DNA of 64,000 nt from Noviherbaspirillum aerium (GTDB lineage: Bacteria; Pseudomonadota; Gammaproteobacteria; Burkholderiales; Burkholderiaceae_D). The translations under genes and the position numbers were made by a program. Under the pieces are notes generated by a model. The model saw nothing but the letters and a program-made list of their open reading frames with translations, made no database searches and was not told the DNA's origin. Shown here in pieces: positions 1 through 8,324 of this stretch (positions within the stretch are counted from its first letter, which is position 1; each line of letters starts with the position of its first letter). Location: positions 1 through 64,000 of the forward strand of contig NZ_VFAH01000027.1 in assembly GCF_008929045.1 (NCBI RefSeq), read 5' to 3'.

Positions 1-600
1 GCCTTAGGCAGAGGTAGACAGCAAGTTATTGATTTAATGAGAATATTTGAAACACGCTCGCCGCAAAGCCGCATGGATGCTTGCTCGCGCTACCGTCGTA
101 ATCTGCAGTAAAAACGAAAGCACCCCTAAAAGTACGTTAGAGTAACGGTTATTGCCTAGATGATACATTTTGGGGATGTCAGAGAGCTGGCATCATGGCG
201 CTCGAAGCCGAAGACCGCGACCCATCACGTCGAAAGAAAATATCTCTTGTCAAATTCATGCAGGTGTCGGCACATTTTGACGTCGCAGTGATCAGATGCC
301 GCGGCGAGGCTTCGGCACCCTGATCTTGTTCGTATAAGCGATTGTCACGCATACAATTTCCGCTGACTTGGAGCCACGTGAAAGGGACTGCCGCTACAAA
401 AACACCTGTAGACAACATGTTTTGGCAGCCGGCAGTAGGCGTTACGATCAATCTGCGTGACGTCGAGGTTATCCAGGCGAACAGGAAGCAAGTTGGACGA
501 CACATGAAGATTCCAACTCAGGCCTCTGAGGACGCACCGCGCTGCTGCCGGCCGGCCTGGATAAATGGTCTTGACGCCGGTACGGTGTAGCGCGCAGCTG
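1..600. other. Left-edge stretch without a callable gene
   Basis: I see no reading frame here with a convincing start, ribosome binding site and recognisable product. Two short frames overlap on opposite strands around 179-590 but neither resembles a family I know. The stretch lies downstream of the minus-strand gene that ends at 601. It may hold the start of a gene that continues to the left of the window. Confidence 0.4.
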
Positions 601-1251
601 TTAACGCTTCGATGACCTGGTGTTCATGCGCTTAAACATCGTGGCCACCTGTCTCTCAGTGAACTCGATGCTCATGTACACCACCGGTATCTCAAGATGC
701 AGAATGTTCTGCAGTCGCCTTAACTTTTGATGCACATCCTCCGGATCTGCTTTTGGATTGGTGACGCAGTATGCGTGCACGATCTCGGCTAGGTTCGCGT
801 CGGGTGCGAACACACTCGAAATATCGGGTAACCAACCCCTCGGCGGACGCGCGCCAGCGCGTACCGGTCTGAATACCCCGGTTTGTGGATGAAATGCAAT
901 TTGCAGAACAGCGTCTTTCTTCCCGTCTGCATCAGGCAAGGGTACGCGGTAAAGAGCCGCCAGTAGTGCCGCAAGACGCCGCTTGCCATCGATGAGCAAC
1001 AACGGCTCGCCGTCTCTGGCTGAATGTGCATTGCTGTTGCCTTGCGTGCGCTGCATGGTAATCCAGAACGGCACAAAGCCAAAATAAAGCCCCGCGAACA
1101 GGGCGGACACATGGCTTGCAGAAAAGAAATATCGACGGGCAAAGGATGCATGGACCATCGTGCCTGCGCGGAGGCTATCAAGCAGATACGCAAGTGGAGC
1201 GGTCGTGAGCAGATGCGTTGGCCGTTCGAACGAATGAGTTGCATGGGACAT
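601..1251 (-). CDS. DUF262-like (ParB/GmrS-type) domain protein, short form
   Basis: This 216-residue protein carries the motif LLLIDGKRRLAALLAALYR, which resembles the LxDGxQRL signature of DUF262 domains as found in GmrSD-type modification-dependent nucleases and ParB-like proteins. No C-terminal DUF1524/HNH nuclease domain is present, so it is much shorter than GmrS or GmrD. I chose ATG at 1251; an in-frame TTG at 1266 has no better binding site. The next upstream gene (1388-2080) encodes a related protein with the same layout, so the two look like divergent tandem duplicates. Family membership is inferred from one motif; function is unknown. Confidence 0.6.
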   Translation of the reverse strand: MSHATHSFERPTHLLTTAPLAYLLDSLRAGTMVHASFARRYFFSASHVSALFAGLYFGFVPFWITMQRTQGNSNAHSARDGEPLLLIDGKRRLAALLAALYRVPLPDADGKKDAVLQIAFHPQTGVFRPVRAGARPPRGWLPDISSVFAPDANLAEIVHAYCVTNPKADPEDVHQKLRRLQNILHLEIPVVYMSIEFTERQVATMFKRMNTRSSKR

Positions 1252-1387
1252 GGGCGGTTCTTTCAATGAAGTGGATTTGACATGGGTCAGCCGCGCTGAA
1301 GAGGTGAGGGGATCAGCCCTGTCGTTTGTCTGCGACAGCGCTGGCTCCCCTCAGCAGGCGGTACGACCGAGGGCAAGCGCGTGTTAA

Positions 1388-2080
1388 TCAGCGGTTGAGC
1401 GGCTGCACCAGAGCCCCTTTTAGGGCCTTCGCTTGCTTGCGGACCTGATTCTCAGAGCGTGAGGTCCTGTTTGCAACGCAAAAGATGTCCAGCACCTCGC
1501 GCCGAGGCAGTCCAGGCTGTAAGTGATAGACGGCAATCGTGTTGTTGAGCATGCTGCGCAAGCGGTGAAGCGTATTCATAATTGCTTCTCGCGAGCAGGC
1601 TGGATTCAGAGCGCAATAGTCTGCGGTTACGGCGGCGAGATCGACCTGCGACTCAAAGAGACTCGCGACATCACTCACCCAGGCCGGGTCCGCATCGGTT
1701 GCCGAGCTTGCCACCTCTAGAGCCTCCGACGGCTTCAACTGCGGGTTGAGGGCGATGCGAAATCGCACCTGCTCGTAGCGATGTGTCAATACCGGGGCCC
1801 TGTACAGCACGGACAGCAGGGACAGTAACGGCTGATTGCCGTCGATCAGTGTCTCGGGCGCGTCGATGCACACAGTGGCGCTGCTGCAAGGGGTCATCGT
1901 TTGGACGATCTTGTAGCCCACCGTACAGCCGAGATACATCGAGCGCAGCAGCTCGCACGCTTGTTCAGGTGACCAGACAACTGGACGTGCAAAATCTGCC
2001 GGCACCAGAAAGCCGGACTGCAGTCGCTGCAGCAGGTCAGCCAGACGGTCGATTACGACCTGACTTACGACGCGGTTCAT
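1388..2080 (-). CDS. DUF262-like domain protein, paralogue of the 601-1251 gene
   Basis: This 230-residue protein has LIDGNQPLLSLLSVLYRAPV at the place where its neighbour has LIDGKRRLAALLAALYRVP. The two share the order of an N-terminal segment with hydrophobic helices, this DG motif, an Asp/Ala-rich middle (SLFESQVDLAAV) and a C-terminal helical part. The Gln-Arg-Leu of canonical DUF262 is changed to Gln-Pro-Leu, so nucleotide chemistry at this motif may be lost. GAGGAG lies about 9 nt before ATG 2080 (a TTG immediately precedes it). The gene is transcribed toward its paralogue 137 bp away, probably as one unit. Function unknown. Confidence 0.6.
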   Translation of the reverse strand: MNRVVSQVVIDRLADLLQRLQSGFLVPADFARPVVWSPEQACELLRSMYLGCTVGYKIVQTMTPCSSATVCIDAPETLIDGNQPLLSLLSVLYRAPVLTHRYEQVRFRIALNPQLKPSEALEVASSATDADPAWVSDVASLFESQVDLAAVTADYCALNPACSREAIMNTLHRLRSMLNNTIAVYHLQPGLPRREVLDIFCVANRTSRSENQVRKQAKALKGALVQPLNR

Positions 2081-2083
2081 CAA

Positions 2084-2651
2084 TCTGTTCTCCTCAAAGC
2101 AGGATGGTGATAACTGCCGTAGCCCTTTGCCGCAACAGTCATTTCATCGTAAGGCCGACACGCTTTTCGCAGTGCGAGCACACAGCCGAAAACAGTGAAT
2201 GAAAAGCGCCATTATTTATGTGTCGTTTTTTAAGACACGCGAGCCGCAGGCAAGGAAATTTGTGTTAGGCACGGCGCATCAGCAGCCTGCGGCTTGGCAT
2301 GCGCATGCAAGCGGTGACGATGCCTGCTGTCATAGCCGCAGCCGGCATGGTGTCCGGGTACATACGATGGAATGCCGACCAAAGCTGGGCGAAGTGGAAG
2401 AGGGTGGTCAGTGTCATAAAAGGACGTGCCGCCTTGGCTATATTGACCAGTCAAGGCAGGTCGCCGGCAGGCAGCCACTAGCCGCTGTGTACGGGGGCGA
2501 TCTGATGTGGTCGCCATTGAGCCTGCGATCGTGGCGCCAATCAGGAGTTTGACGCACGTTCCTACGGCTTCGTCATGTGCGACGCTTCGCAATAGATTAA
2601 CGACACGGCGCTCCCTTCCAGGGCCGCACCGTGCATGCTGCGAGCGGCAGA
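2084..2651. other. Intergenic stretch without a supported gene
   Basis: Frames of 60-120 codons exist on both strands but they overlap each other, lack recognisable domains and are rich in residues typical of shadow frames. The part next to 2084 should hold the promoter of the DUF262-like pair. I see no clear regulatory repeat in it. Confidence 0.4.
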
Positions 2652-2683
2652 ACCCGTCAGCTGTATCAATACAGCTGACGGGT
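2652..2683. terminator. Perfect 15-bp inverted repeat, terminator-like
   Basis: ACCCGTCAGCTGTAT (2652-2666) is followed after CA by its exact reverse complement (2669-2683). It lies 23 bp beyond the stop codon of the minus-strand gene ending at 2706, the position expected of a terminator. No clear T-run follows on either strand, so a protein-binding palindrome is an alternative. Confidence 0.55.
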
Positions 2684-2705
2684 GGTCATACAGAGTTGCG
2701 GCCTG

Positions 2706-3110
2706 CTAAGCAGCTCTCGCGACAAGATACTTCCTTCGAAGTACGTCGATTGCCTTATCGTCCTGCTCTGGCGTGAGAGTCAGGTCTTGTCTTTCCCGTT
2801 GCTTCGGATAGACATCAATACGCTGCACGTCGATCAGGTACCAGTCGGTTGCGGCACGGGCGATGCGAAACGCTGTCGCGCCTTGGGCGTAGCTGTAGCT
2901 GTTAGCCGACGGGCCTGCCGGCACCTGGTAAAACGACGCGCCGTTGCGCTCGCGTTTGGGAATGCCGAGGGCGTCCAGCTTCGCTTCGGCCCGTCGCATG
3001 GCCGCCAATACATCCTGGGCGTCCACCAGATTGACTCGCGCCCGCTGCTGCTGTGGCGCGATCGCTTCGTCAATTGCGACGACGTTTTCCGGCACGATCT
3101 TGATTTTCAT
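2706..3110 (-). CDS. Hypothetical soluble protein (134 aa)
   Basis: I do not recognise a family. The protein is charged and soluble, without signal peptide or membrane segment. Its middle (about residues 30-60) looks helical (DVLAAMRRAEAKLDALGI), and a segment with several Tyr and Trp residues follows (SYSYAQGATAFRIARAATDW). AGGAG sits about 9 nt before ATG 3110, so the start is well supported. It lies between the DUF262-like pair and another unknown gene on the same strand, and is typical of cargo on integrative elements. Confidence 0.6.
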   Translation of the reverse strand: MKIKIVPENVVAIDEAIAPQQQRARVNLVDAQDVLAAMRRAEAKLDALGIPKRERNGASFYQVPAGPSANSYSYAQGATAFRIARAATDWYLIDVQRIDVYPKQRERQDLTLTPEQDDKAIDVLRRKYLVARAA

Positions 3111-3189
3111 GAGATCTTTCTCCTCTTTGAAGAGTTTCGTGAATAGCGAGCAGAGTACTGCTGGAAAAATTGCCCGTGACGCCGACTAG

Positions 3190-3864
3190 CTACCGCACGC
3201 GTGCAACGCGTGCGCGAATGTAGTGTTGGACCTCGACCTTTGCTTGTTCGAGCAAGCGTGTTTGATTAAACCGGGAAACTGGAATCCCGGCTTCAAGGAA
3301 GATGTCAATGACGGTAAGTGGGCGATCGCTCTTGAGTGCAGCACACTTAATGATTCGCTCGTCCAGATGGTGTAACCAAGGAAGAACCAGACGCAAAAAC
3401 TTGGCATTGCACACCCGAACAGCGAGCTCCATGTCGTTGTGGTGACGCTGCGCCAGCGGCTGCAAGCGAAGGCCGTGTCGGACCAACCCTTCCAGCACGT
3501 CGAGAAGCATGGGCCCATCATCAAGCGTACGTGCGGAGCCGGCGAAGCAATAGTGGACAAAGCCGTTCTTCTTCAGTAAAGATGCCTTGAACAGATCCTC
3601 TTTTTGCGTGGCGTCCATTTGTGCCAGAAACGCCTCTAGGATTGGTCCGGCTTGAAGCAAGGCGGCGGACTTGCACAATCCAGCGATAAACTGTTCGGTA
3701 AGCGCATGATCGCTGGCCAGCCGCTCGAAGAGTCGGGGAGCGAACACGCGCCAGCTATCATTGCCATGCGCCGCGCAGGCCCACACGATCGCCATGAGAT
3801 GCGGTCCGCATGTCTGCGTAGCGAAGTCGACCAAACAATCAAGCGGCGATGATTGGGCAGTCAT
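3190..3864 (-). CDS. Hypothetical helical protein (224 aa)
   Basis: I do not recognise this protein. It is almost wholly helical and Leu/Ala-rich, with several Cys residues in its first half (LDCLVDF, TQTCGPH, VWACAAH, AGLCKSA) and a repeated look of helix pairs (LLQAGPILEAFLAQM, MLLDVLEGLVRHGLRL). This suggests an alpha-solenoid or ankyrin-like fold, by inference only. GGAG lies 7 nt before ATG 3864, which is preferred to the in-frame start at 3888. There is no signal peptide. It is co-oriented with the 2706-3110 gene, 80 bp upstream of it. Confidence 0.6.
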   Translation of the reverse strand: MTAQSSPLDCLVDFATQTCGPHLMAIVWACAAHGNDSWRVFAPRLFERLASDHALTEQFIAGLCKSAALLQAGPILEAFLAQMDATQKEDLFKASLLKKNGFVHYCFAGSARTLDDGPMLLDVLEGLVRHGLRLQPLAQRHHNDMELAVRVCNAKFLRLVLPWLHHLDERIIKCAALKSDRPLTVIDIFLEAGIPVSRFNQTRLLEQAKVEVQHYIRARVARVR

Positions 3865-4265
3865 GGTGCACTCCGTTTCTCTGTCCACTATTAACGATGC
3901 GCTGGTCGGCCTCTACGTTCGCCAACGCGTCTGACAGCATTATTATTACTGAAGTCCAAACGCATACAGCATTAAACGCCCGTACTGAACCAGTGCCTAT
4001 TAAGGCAAAATCAGGATGTCGCCAATCTGCAATAGGTATTGACAAATTATGATAATTATTGTAGTAACGATCCAAGCATGACTGATGCCACTATTTTTGC
4101 TTTGGAGAGGTGGCGGAAGGCCGCTAAGATTGAGCGATCAACCGTACGGCAGAGCCGCTTGCAGAGCGGTGCAATGCACGGAACGTTGTTGAAGATCAGT
4201 TTGATCCATACCTGTGCGGTCAGTGATGAAACGCCACGCCAATGGCAGAGCTAGCTCCGATCAAG

Positions 4266-4486
4266 CGGGCACGAAAAGTCTACCGCAGGAAATTTTGCAA
4301 TAATTTTATTTATGTTAAGTTTAATATCGCAGGCCGCGTAGTCAGCGGACAAGAAAGTACATCATGAATGGGCAAGAAAGTCCGAATATATTCTTGAGGG
4401 CATAGTTTTCGGGGCATTCGGACTTTGTTGCCCACTTCATTTCAGTGGACAGAAAATTTAGACTTTCTTGCCCGTTTTCGGCCACA
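4266..4486. repeat. Cluster of opposed GGGCAAGAAAGTC motifs, Tn7-type end candidate
   Basis: Copies of a motif close to GGGCAAGAAAGTCNRAAT occur on the plus strand near 4266 (degenerate), 4346 (GGACAAGAAAGTAC) and 4370 (GGGCAAGAAAGTCCGAAT). They occur on the minus strand at about 4418-4435 (GGGCAACAAAGTCCGAAT) and 4456-4473 (GGGCAAGAAAGTCTAAAT). The Tn7 TnsB site, as I recall it, is GACAATAAAGTCTTAAACT, and the core CAANAAAGTC is shared. Read from 4486 on the minus strand the sequence begins TGTGGCCG, similar to the Tn7 terminus TGTGGGCG. No transposase gene is in view, so assignment to a Tn7-like element is inference. Confidence 0.45.
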
Positions 4487-4658
4487 AATCTTTCGACGGT
4501 AGTTTAATCATCCAACGGTTCGACGATAGCCCCAAAAACCAGCAAATTTCATGGATAAAGCCATAAATCTGGTAGCTATTGGGTTTAAACCATCATTATC
4601 ACCGTTTAAAATAGGAATTCCTCCAACTATTGCTGACGCACGTTCGCCAGCCTGCCTA

Positions 4659-5582
4659 ATGATCACAATCAGCACATCCAAAGGCCTTATAAAGGTAGAA
4701 AATTGGGATGAGATTCAAAACCGCTTCGGGTTCGTAAAGGATCTCGACGCATCAGCGCACAAACTAGACACCATCATTGGGCGCTATAAGTTTGAAGATA
4801 AGGTTGCTTGTGGTCTGTCGCACTGTCGTACTCTGCATTCACGAGGGTACATCGTAACGACCAAAGATGGTCACGAGACGAACATTGGCAAAGACTGCGG
4901 CAGGAAATACTTCGGAGTGAATTTCGAGATTTTGGCTAATCAATTCGACCGCGACCTCACTGAACAAGAAAACAGAGAATTTCTCTGGAATTTCAAGCTC
5001 CGGTTGCCAGAGTTGCGGGCTCGTATTGAGGCGATGCGAAAAGGAGCCAAAGGTGCAGATTGGGTGCATAGATATAGTGATCTACTGATTACTCCTTCCA
5101 CGCGTTGTCCGAAAGAGATTTCCAGACAAGTAGCTGACATGGTGAAGACCAAGTCTAATTCCCTCATCATTTCACGGGAAGCTACGGAACAGGAGATCCA
5201 GAAAATGGAGAACGATCAGAAGAAGTCTTTACCAAGACCGCACTATGTTCATGAGACGATTGCCCAAATAGCAGGCCTCGAAGCACTATACCCGGAGAAC
5301 AATCTCAAAAAGCTGCTGGTGCTGGACTTGGAAGAAAACATCAAGGCTCTTAACGACCTGAACATCGATCTACTGTCATTCGAGCAGTTAAGTCGTTGGA
5401 AACGATGGGCAGGAACAGTCGAGAATGCGCTTGAATCGGCAGCGTCCATTGTCAGTACAGGGCACGTACTTCTGACTTATAAAAATCTCAAGCCTCTTGT
5501 CAATGTGTTGACTGACCACCGTGAGATTCCGTTGTTCGAGGGTTTCCTCGCGGCCCTCAACGGGACACCGGTACATAGCTAA
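4659..5582 (+). CDS. Hypothetical protein with Cys-rich N-terminal domain
   Basis: This 307-residue soluble protein has conserved-looking Cys and His spacing: CGLSHCRTLH at about 53-62 and then NIGKDCGRKYFG, a probable zinc-binding arrangement. The rest is helical and charged, with a coiled-coil-like segment near ATEQEIQKMENDQKK. I set the start at ATG 4659 because residues from there onward (ITISTSKG) read like a family N-terminus; the frame extends to ATG 4551. Neither start has a strong binding site. I remember similar proteins from mobile islands but cannot name a function. AT content looks higher than in the metal genes that follow, in keeping with separate acquisition. Confidence 0.65.
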   Translation: MITISTSKGLIKVENWDEIQNRFGFVKDLDASAHKLDTIIGRYKFEDKVACGLSHCRTLHSRGYIVTTKDGHETNIGKDCGRKYFGVNFEILANQFDRDLTEQENREFLWNFKLRLPELRARIEAMRKGAKGADWVHRYSDLLITPSTRCPKEISRQVADMVKTKSNSLIISREATEQEIQKMENDQKKSLPRPHYVHETIAQIAGLEALYPENNLKKLLVLDLEENIKALNDLNIDLLSFEQLSRWKRWAGTVENALESAASIVSTGHVLLTYKNLKPLVNVLTDHREIPLFEGFLAALNGTPVHS

Positions 5583-5589
5583 GGATTTG

Positions 5590-5626
5590 CGAGGCCTTTA
5601 GATTGGCGAATGGTTTAAAGGCCTCG
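5590..5626. terminator. Terminator-like hairpin after the 4659-5582 gene
   Basis: CGAGGCCTTTA (5590-5600) pairs perfectly with TAAAGGCCTCG (5616-5626) across a 15-nt loop, starting 8 bp after the stop codon at 5582. A long T-run is absent. Confidence 0.6.
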
Positions 5627-5992
5627 TAGCTCTAGTGATGTTCCACAGTCACTTATTACAAAAGCCGCCCTGGCGGGAATTGGTAGCAACTTCGGCCGGT
5701 TTTTCGTGCGTTTTTTCCAATTCGTAGTCCTTTTATGCTTTTCAACAGTTTTTAATAAGAACCCGTAACAGGCGTCATAAAACCTTCAAAGGTTAGTGGA
5801 TACTTCTTTCTTACGCCAGAAACAGTGAAGGACTTTACATAAGGAAACTTCTATCGTTTTCGCGTGTAGGTCCCAAATAGTGATATACGAAGAAATAATG
5901 GCACTTCCCCATTGGCATCTGATGCTTAGTAAAAGCTTTAGCTACGTGGTTGTTAGTGTATGGCATCATCAAGCTGCTTCTTGTGAAATGAC
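5627..5992. other. AT-rich intergenic stretch, no gene seen
   Basis: This stretch separates the accessory segment from the first metal operon. I found no frame with recognisable content and no repeat worth naming. The downstream end of the minus-strand regulator gene is at 5993. Confidence 0.4.
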
Positions 5993-6433
5993 TTAAGCCG
6001 ATTCACTTGAGTGTTCATCTTCTAATTTTGCTTGAGAGGCAGTTTCGTTTGCCAGCACAGAAAGTACACCGCATCCGGAAGACGCTCCGGGTACCGTGCA
6101 CTGGCTTCGAAGTTCTTTCAGTTGATCCCGAAGAGCCTGCAAAGCCTTCATCTGGTTTTCGACCTCTACAAGGTGCTTGTCTAGGAATGCATTCACATCA
6201 CTGCAATCAACACTTGGGTTGTCGTGAATTTCAACCAACCGCTCGACCTCTTGCAACGTCAATCCCAGTGAACGGCAGTTTCTGATGAAAGAAAGCCGTT
6301 CCAAATCCTTAGCCGCGTAGATACGGTAGTTCGAGTCCGATCGCTCTGCCTTCCCTAGTAAGCCTTTGCGCTCGTAGAACCGGATCGTTACTGTTTGGCA
6401 ACCTGTTGCTTTAGCTAATTCACCAATTTTCAT
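5993..6433 (-). CDS. pbrR: MerR-family Pb(II)/Cd(II)-responsive regulator
   Basis: This 146-residue protein has the N-terminal winged helix of MerR regulators (MKIGELAKATGCQTVTIRFYER), a dimerisation helix and a metal loop. Cys77, Cys112 and Cys121 match the three-Cys pattern of CadR/PbrR proteins (VDCSDVN, SQC, SGCGV). The family binds Pb, Cd or Zn and untwists promoters with long spacers. I start at ATG 6433; the in-frame extension to 6445 would run into the promoter. It is divergent from the CDF-lspA-dsbD-lnt operon and a perfect operator lies between them, so it should control both itself and that operon. Pb versus Cd/Zn preference cannot be read from sequence. Confidence 0.88.
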   Translation of the reverse strand: MKIGELAKATGCQTVTIRFYERKGLLGKAERSDSNYRIYAAKDLERLSFIRNCRSLGLTLQEVERLVEIHDNPSVDCSDVNAFLDKHLVEVENQMKALQALRDQLKELRSQCTVPGASSGCGVLSVLANETASQAKLEDEHSSESA

Positions 6434-6444
6434 GCATTCCTCCA

Positions 6445-6475
6445 TTGACCTTATACCTAGTATAAGGTCTATCCT
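6445..6475 (+). promoter_or_regulatory. MerR-type promoter/operator of the CDF-lspA operon
   Basis: TTGACC (6445-6450) and TATCCT (6470-6475) are separated by 19 bp, the elongated spacer of MerR-controlled promoters. Inside it ACCTTATAC (6448-6456) and GTATAAGGT (6460-6468) form a perfect 9-bp inverted repeat around CTA. It lies between the divergent regulator and the CDF gene. Confidence 0.88.
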
Positions 6476-6508
6476 CTACCAGTGTGTAGAATCGCCTGGA
6501 GCCAAATA

Positions 6509-7810
6509 GTGTCTGAATCGAATGTCCGTCGTCGCAAAAGTATCTTTTCCATACCCAAAATGGATTGCCCTTCGGAAGAAAATCTCATCCGCATGGCGCT
6601 CAATAGTAGAGAAGATGTCGAGTCATTGTCCTTTGACTTGAGAAAGCGTGAGCTGGAAGCACTCCATAGAGGCGAACCCGACGACATTCTCAGTCGCCTG
6701 GAACCCTTGAAGCTGGGCGCGGTACTCCGCGAATCTATGGACCTTCCCTTGACGGACACGACGGAACATAGGGAAAGTACCTTCTCCATCCCGAAAATGG
6801 ATTGTCCGTCTGAGGAAAACCTTATTCGGATGGCGCTCGGCAACGAGTCAACTGTCACGTCATTGACGTTCAATCTCGGCCAGCAGGAGTTGAAGGTGAG
6901 GCATCAGGGCGAGCCAGAGTCTATCCTTGCCCGACTCCAACCCTTGAAGTTGGGTGCAGTCCTTAAAGACTCCCAAGTGCGGCCTTCTTCGGCACCCGAT
7001 GGAGAATTGCTGAAGAGCACCTTCTCCGTCCCGAAGATGGACTGCCCTTCGGAGGAAAACATGATTCGGATGGCCTTGAGTGACTTATCAAACATCAGTT
7101 CTCTTTCCTTTAACCTCTCCAAGCGCGAGGTTGTGGCCATCCACGGTGGCGACGCCGATGCTGTCCTCAATCGCTTGGAGCGACTGAATTTGGGCGCTGT
7201 GCTTCGTGAATCGGTGCACGTTACGGCTGGGCAGGCGACTGTGAAAACAAAAGCTGCCGAAGATGCGGCCGAAGCACGTACCCTGCGTACACTTCTGGCA
7301 ATCAACGGCGTGATGTTCGTCTTCGAGCTTGCTCTCGGTTTATTAGCGGAGTCGACTGGCCTGATTGCTGACTCTCTGGACATGTTTGCAGATGCGGCTG
7401 TCTACGGGCTTGCACTTTATGCCGTCGGTAAGGCGGCCAGCTTGAAGTCGAGAGCCGCCCACCTTGCCGGCTGGCTTCAGCTTCTCCTGGCAGTAGGAGC
7501 GCTTTCTGAAGTCGTTCGCCGCTTTATCTTTGGCAGTGAACCGGAATCAGCGCTGATGATGGGCGTGGGCCTGATTGCTTTGGTAGCCAATGTGACATGT
7601 CTCGTCTTGATATCGAAGAAGCGAGACAGAGGCGCCCATATGACGGCCAGCTATATCTTCTCGGCGAACGATGTCATCGCAAATCTGGGAGTCATGACTG
7701 CCGGTCTTCTGGTGGCTTGGACGAAGTCTTCATACCCTGACCTGGTGATCGGAACGATCATTGGCGTCATCGTGCTGAACGGCGCGCGCCGGATTCTTCA
7801 GCTTAGGTAG
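6509..7810 (+). CDS. CDF-type cation transporter with three N-terminal metal-domain repeats
   Basis: Residues 11-76, 90-155 and 170-235 are three copies of a 66-residue unit. Each opens with F-S-(I/V)-P-K-M-D-C-P-S-E-E-N and ends near LGAVLRES, and looks like an HMA-type ferredoxin fold in which CxxC has become CxxE. A CDF membrane core of about 190 residues follows, with LIADSLDMFADAA (DxxxD, TM2) and FSANDVIAN (DxxxN, TM5) as metal ligands. No cytoplasmic C-terminal domain is present. It should export Pb/Zn/Cd to the periplasm. I prefer GTG 6509, which has GGAG 7 nt upstream, over GTG 6482, which nearly coincides with the transcription start. First gene of the operon; lspA starts 4 bp after its stop. 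Confidence 0.8.
   Translation: MSESNVRRRKSIFSIPKMDCPSEENLIRMALNSREDVESLSFDLRKRELEALHRGEPDDILSRLEPLKLGAVLRESMDLPLTDTTEHRESTFSIPKMDCPSEENLIRMALGNESTVTSLTFNLGQQELKVRHQGEPESILARLQPLKLGAVLKDSQVRPSSAPDGELLKSTFSVPKMDCPSEENMIRMALSDLSNISSLSFNLSKREVVAIHGGDADAVLNRLERLNLGAVLRESVHVTAGQATVKTKAAEDAAEARTLRTLLAINGVMFVFELALGLLAESTGLIADSLDMFADAAVYGLALYAVGKAASLKSRAAHLAGWLQLLLAVGALSEVVRRFIFGSEPESALMMGVGLIALVANVTCLVLISKKRDRGAHMTASYIFSANDVIANLGVMTAGLLVAWTKSSYPDLVIGTIIGVIVLNGARRILQLR
6539..7213 (+). repeat. Three in-frame 198-bp repeats inside the CDF gene
   Basis: Units at 6539-6736, 6776-6973 and 7016-7213 have exactly the same length and encode 66 residues each. Linkers between them are 39 and 42 bp. The best conserved parts are the opening MDCPSEEN(L/M)IRMAL block and the closing LGAVL(R/K)(E/D)S block. 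Confidence 0.85.
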
Positions 7811-7814
7811 ATCC

Positions 7815-8324
7815 ATGATTCCATCAAACAAACCTGCCAGGAAACTGGCAGTCGTTGTCGCGATCCTGGTCTTTTTGACGGATCTTGCGACCAAGGAAGC
7901 CATCTTCCGTTCCTTTGCTCTACAGGAATCGATTCCGATCACTTCGTTCTTCAACCTTGGCTTCTGGCTCAATCCGGGTGCCGCCTTTAGCTTTCTTAGC
8001 GACGCAGGTGGCTGGCAGCGCTATTTCTTTTCCACGATCGCCTTTGCTGTCATCACTTGGCTGGGTGCTGGAATCCTCTTCAATGGCTCGCTGACAAGGA
8101 CCGTACGGATGGCGTTTGCTCTCATTGCCGGGGGCGCTGCCGGCAATCTCTACGATCGGATTGTCCGAGGTGCCGTCATCGACTGGATCGATTTACATTG
8201 GGCCGGCTGGCACTGGCCGGCGTTCAATATCGCTGATATGGGGATTGTGTGCGGTGCCGCCCTGATGGTGGTGACCAGCATGCGACCGACTGAGTCGTCT
8301 GTCCAACGAGGAACCCATGGTTGA
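7815..8324 (+). CDS. lspA: Lipoprotein signal peptidase (signal peptidase II)
   Basis: This 169-residue, four-helix inner-membrane aspartyl protease cleaves the signal peptide of diacylated prolipoproteins. The two catalytic Asp regions are visible: GNLYDRIVRGAVIDWID and FNIADMGIV. The LNPGAAFSFL segment is also typical. It begins 4 bp after the CDF gene and overlaps the next gene by 8 bp, so all are translated together. In the Cupriavidus pbr operon a signal peptidase II (part of PbrC) is likewise linked to Pb resistance. This is therefore probably an accessory metal-linked copy rather than the housekeeping gene, which is inference from context. Confidence 0.92.
   Translation: MIPSNKPARKLAVVVAILVFLTDLATKEAIFRSFALQESIPITSFFNLGFWLNPGAAFSFLSDAGGWQRYFFSTIAFAVITWLGAGILFNGSLTRTVRMAFALIAGGAAGNLYDRIVRGAVIDWIDLHWAGWHWPAFNIADMGIVCGAALMVVTSMRPTESSVQRGTHG

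Noticed and set aside
179-590. Overlapping frames near the left edge on both strands
   Set aside because: Neither has a ribosome binding site or a known motif and they exclude each other.
4266-4486. Interpretation of the repeated motifs as a CRISPR array or replication iterons
   Set aside because: Copies are on both strands with unequal spacing and no uniform spacers; no rep gene is near. A transposon-end reading fits better.
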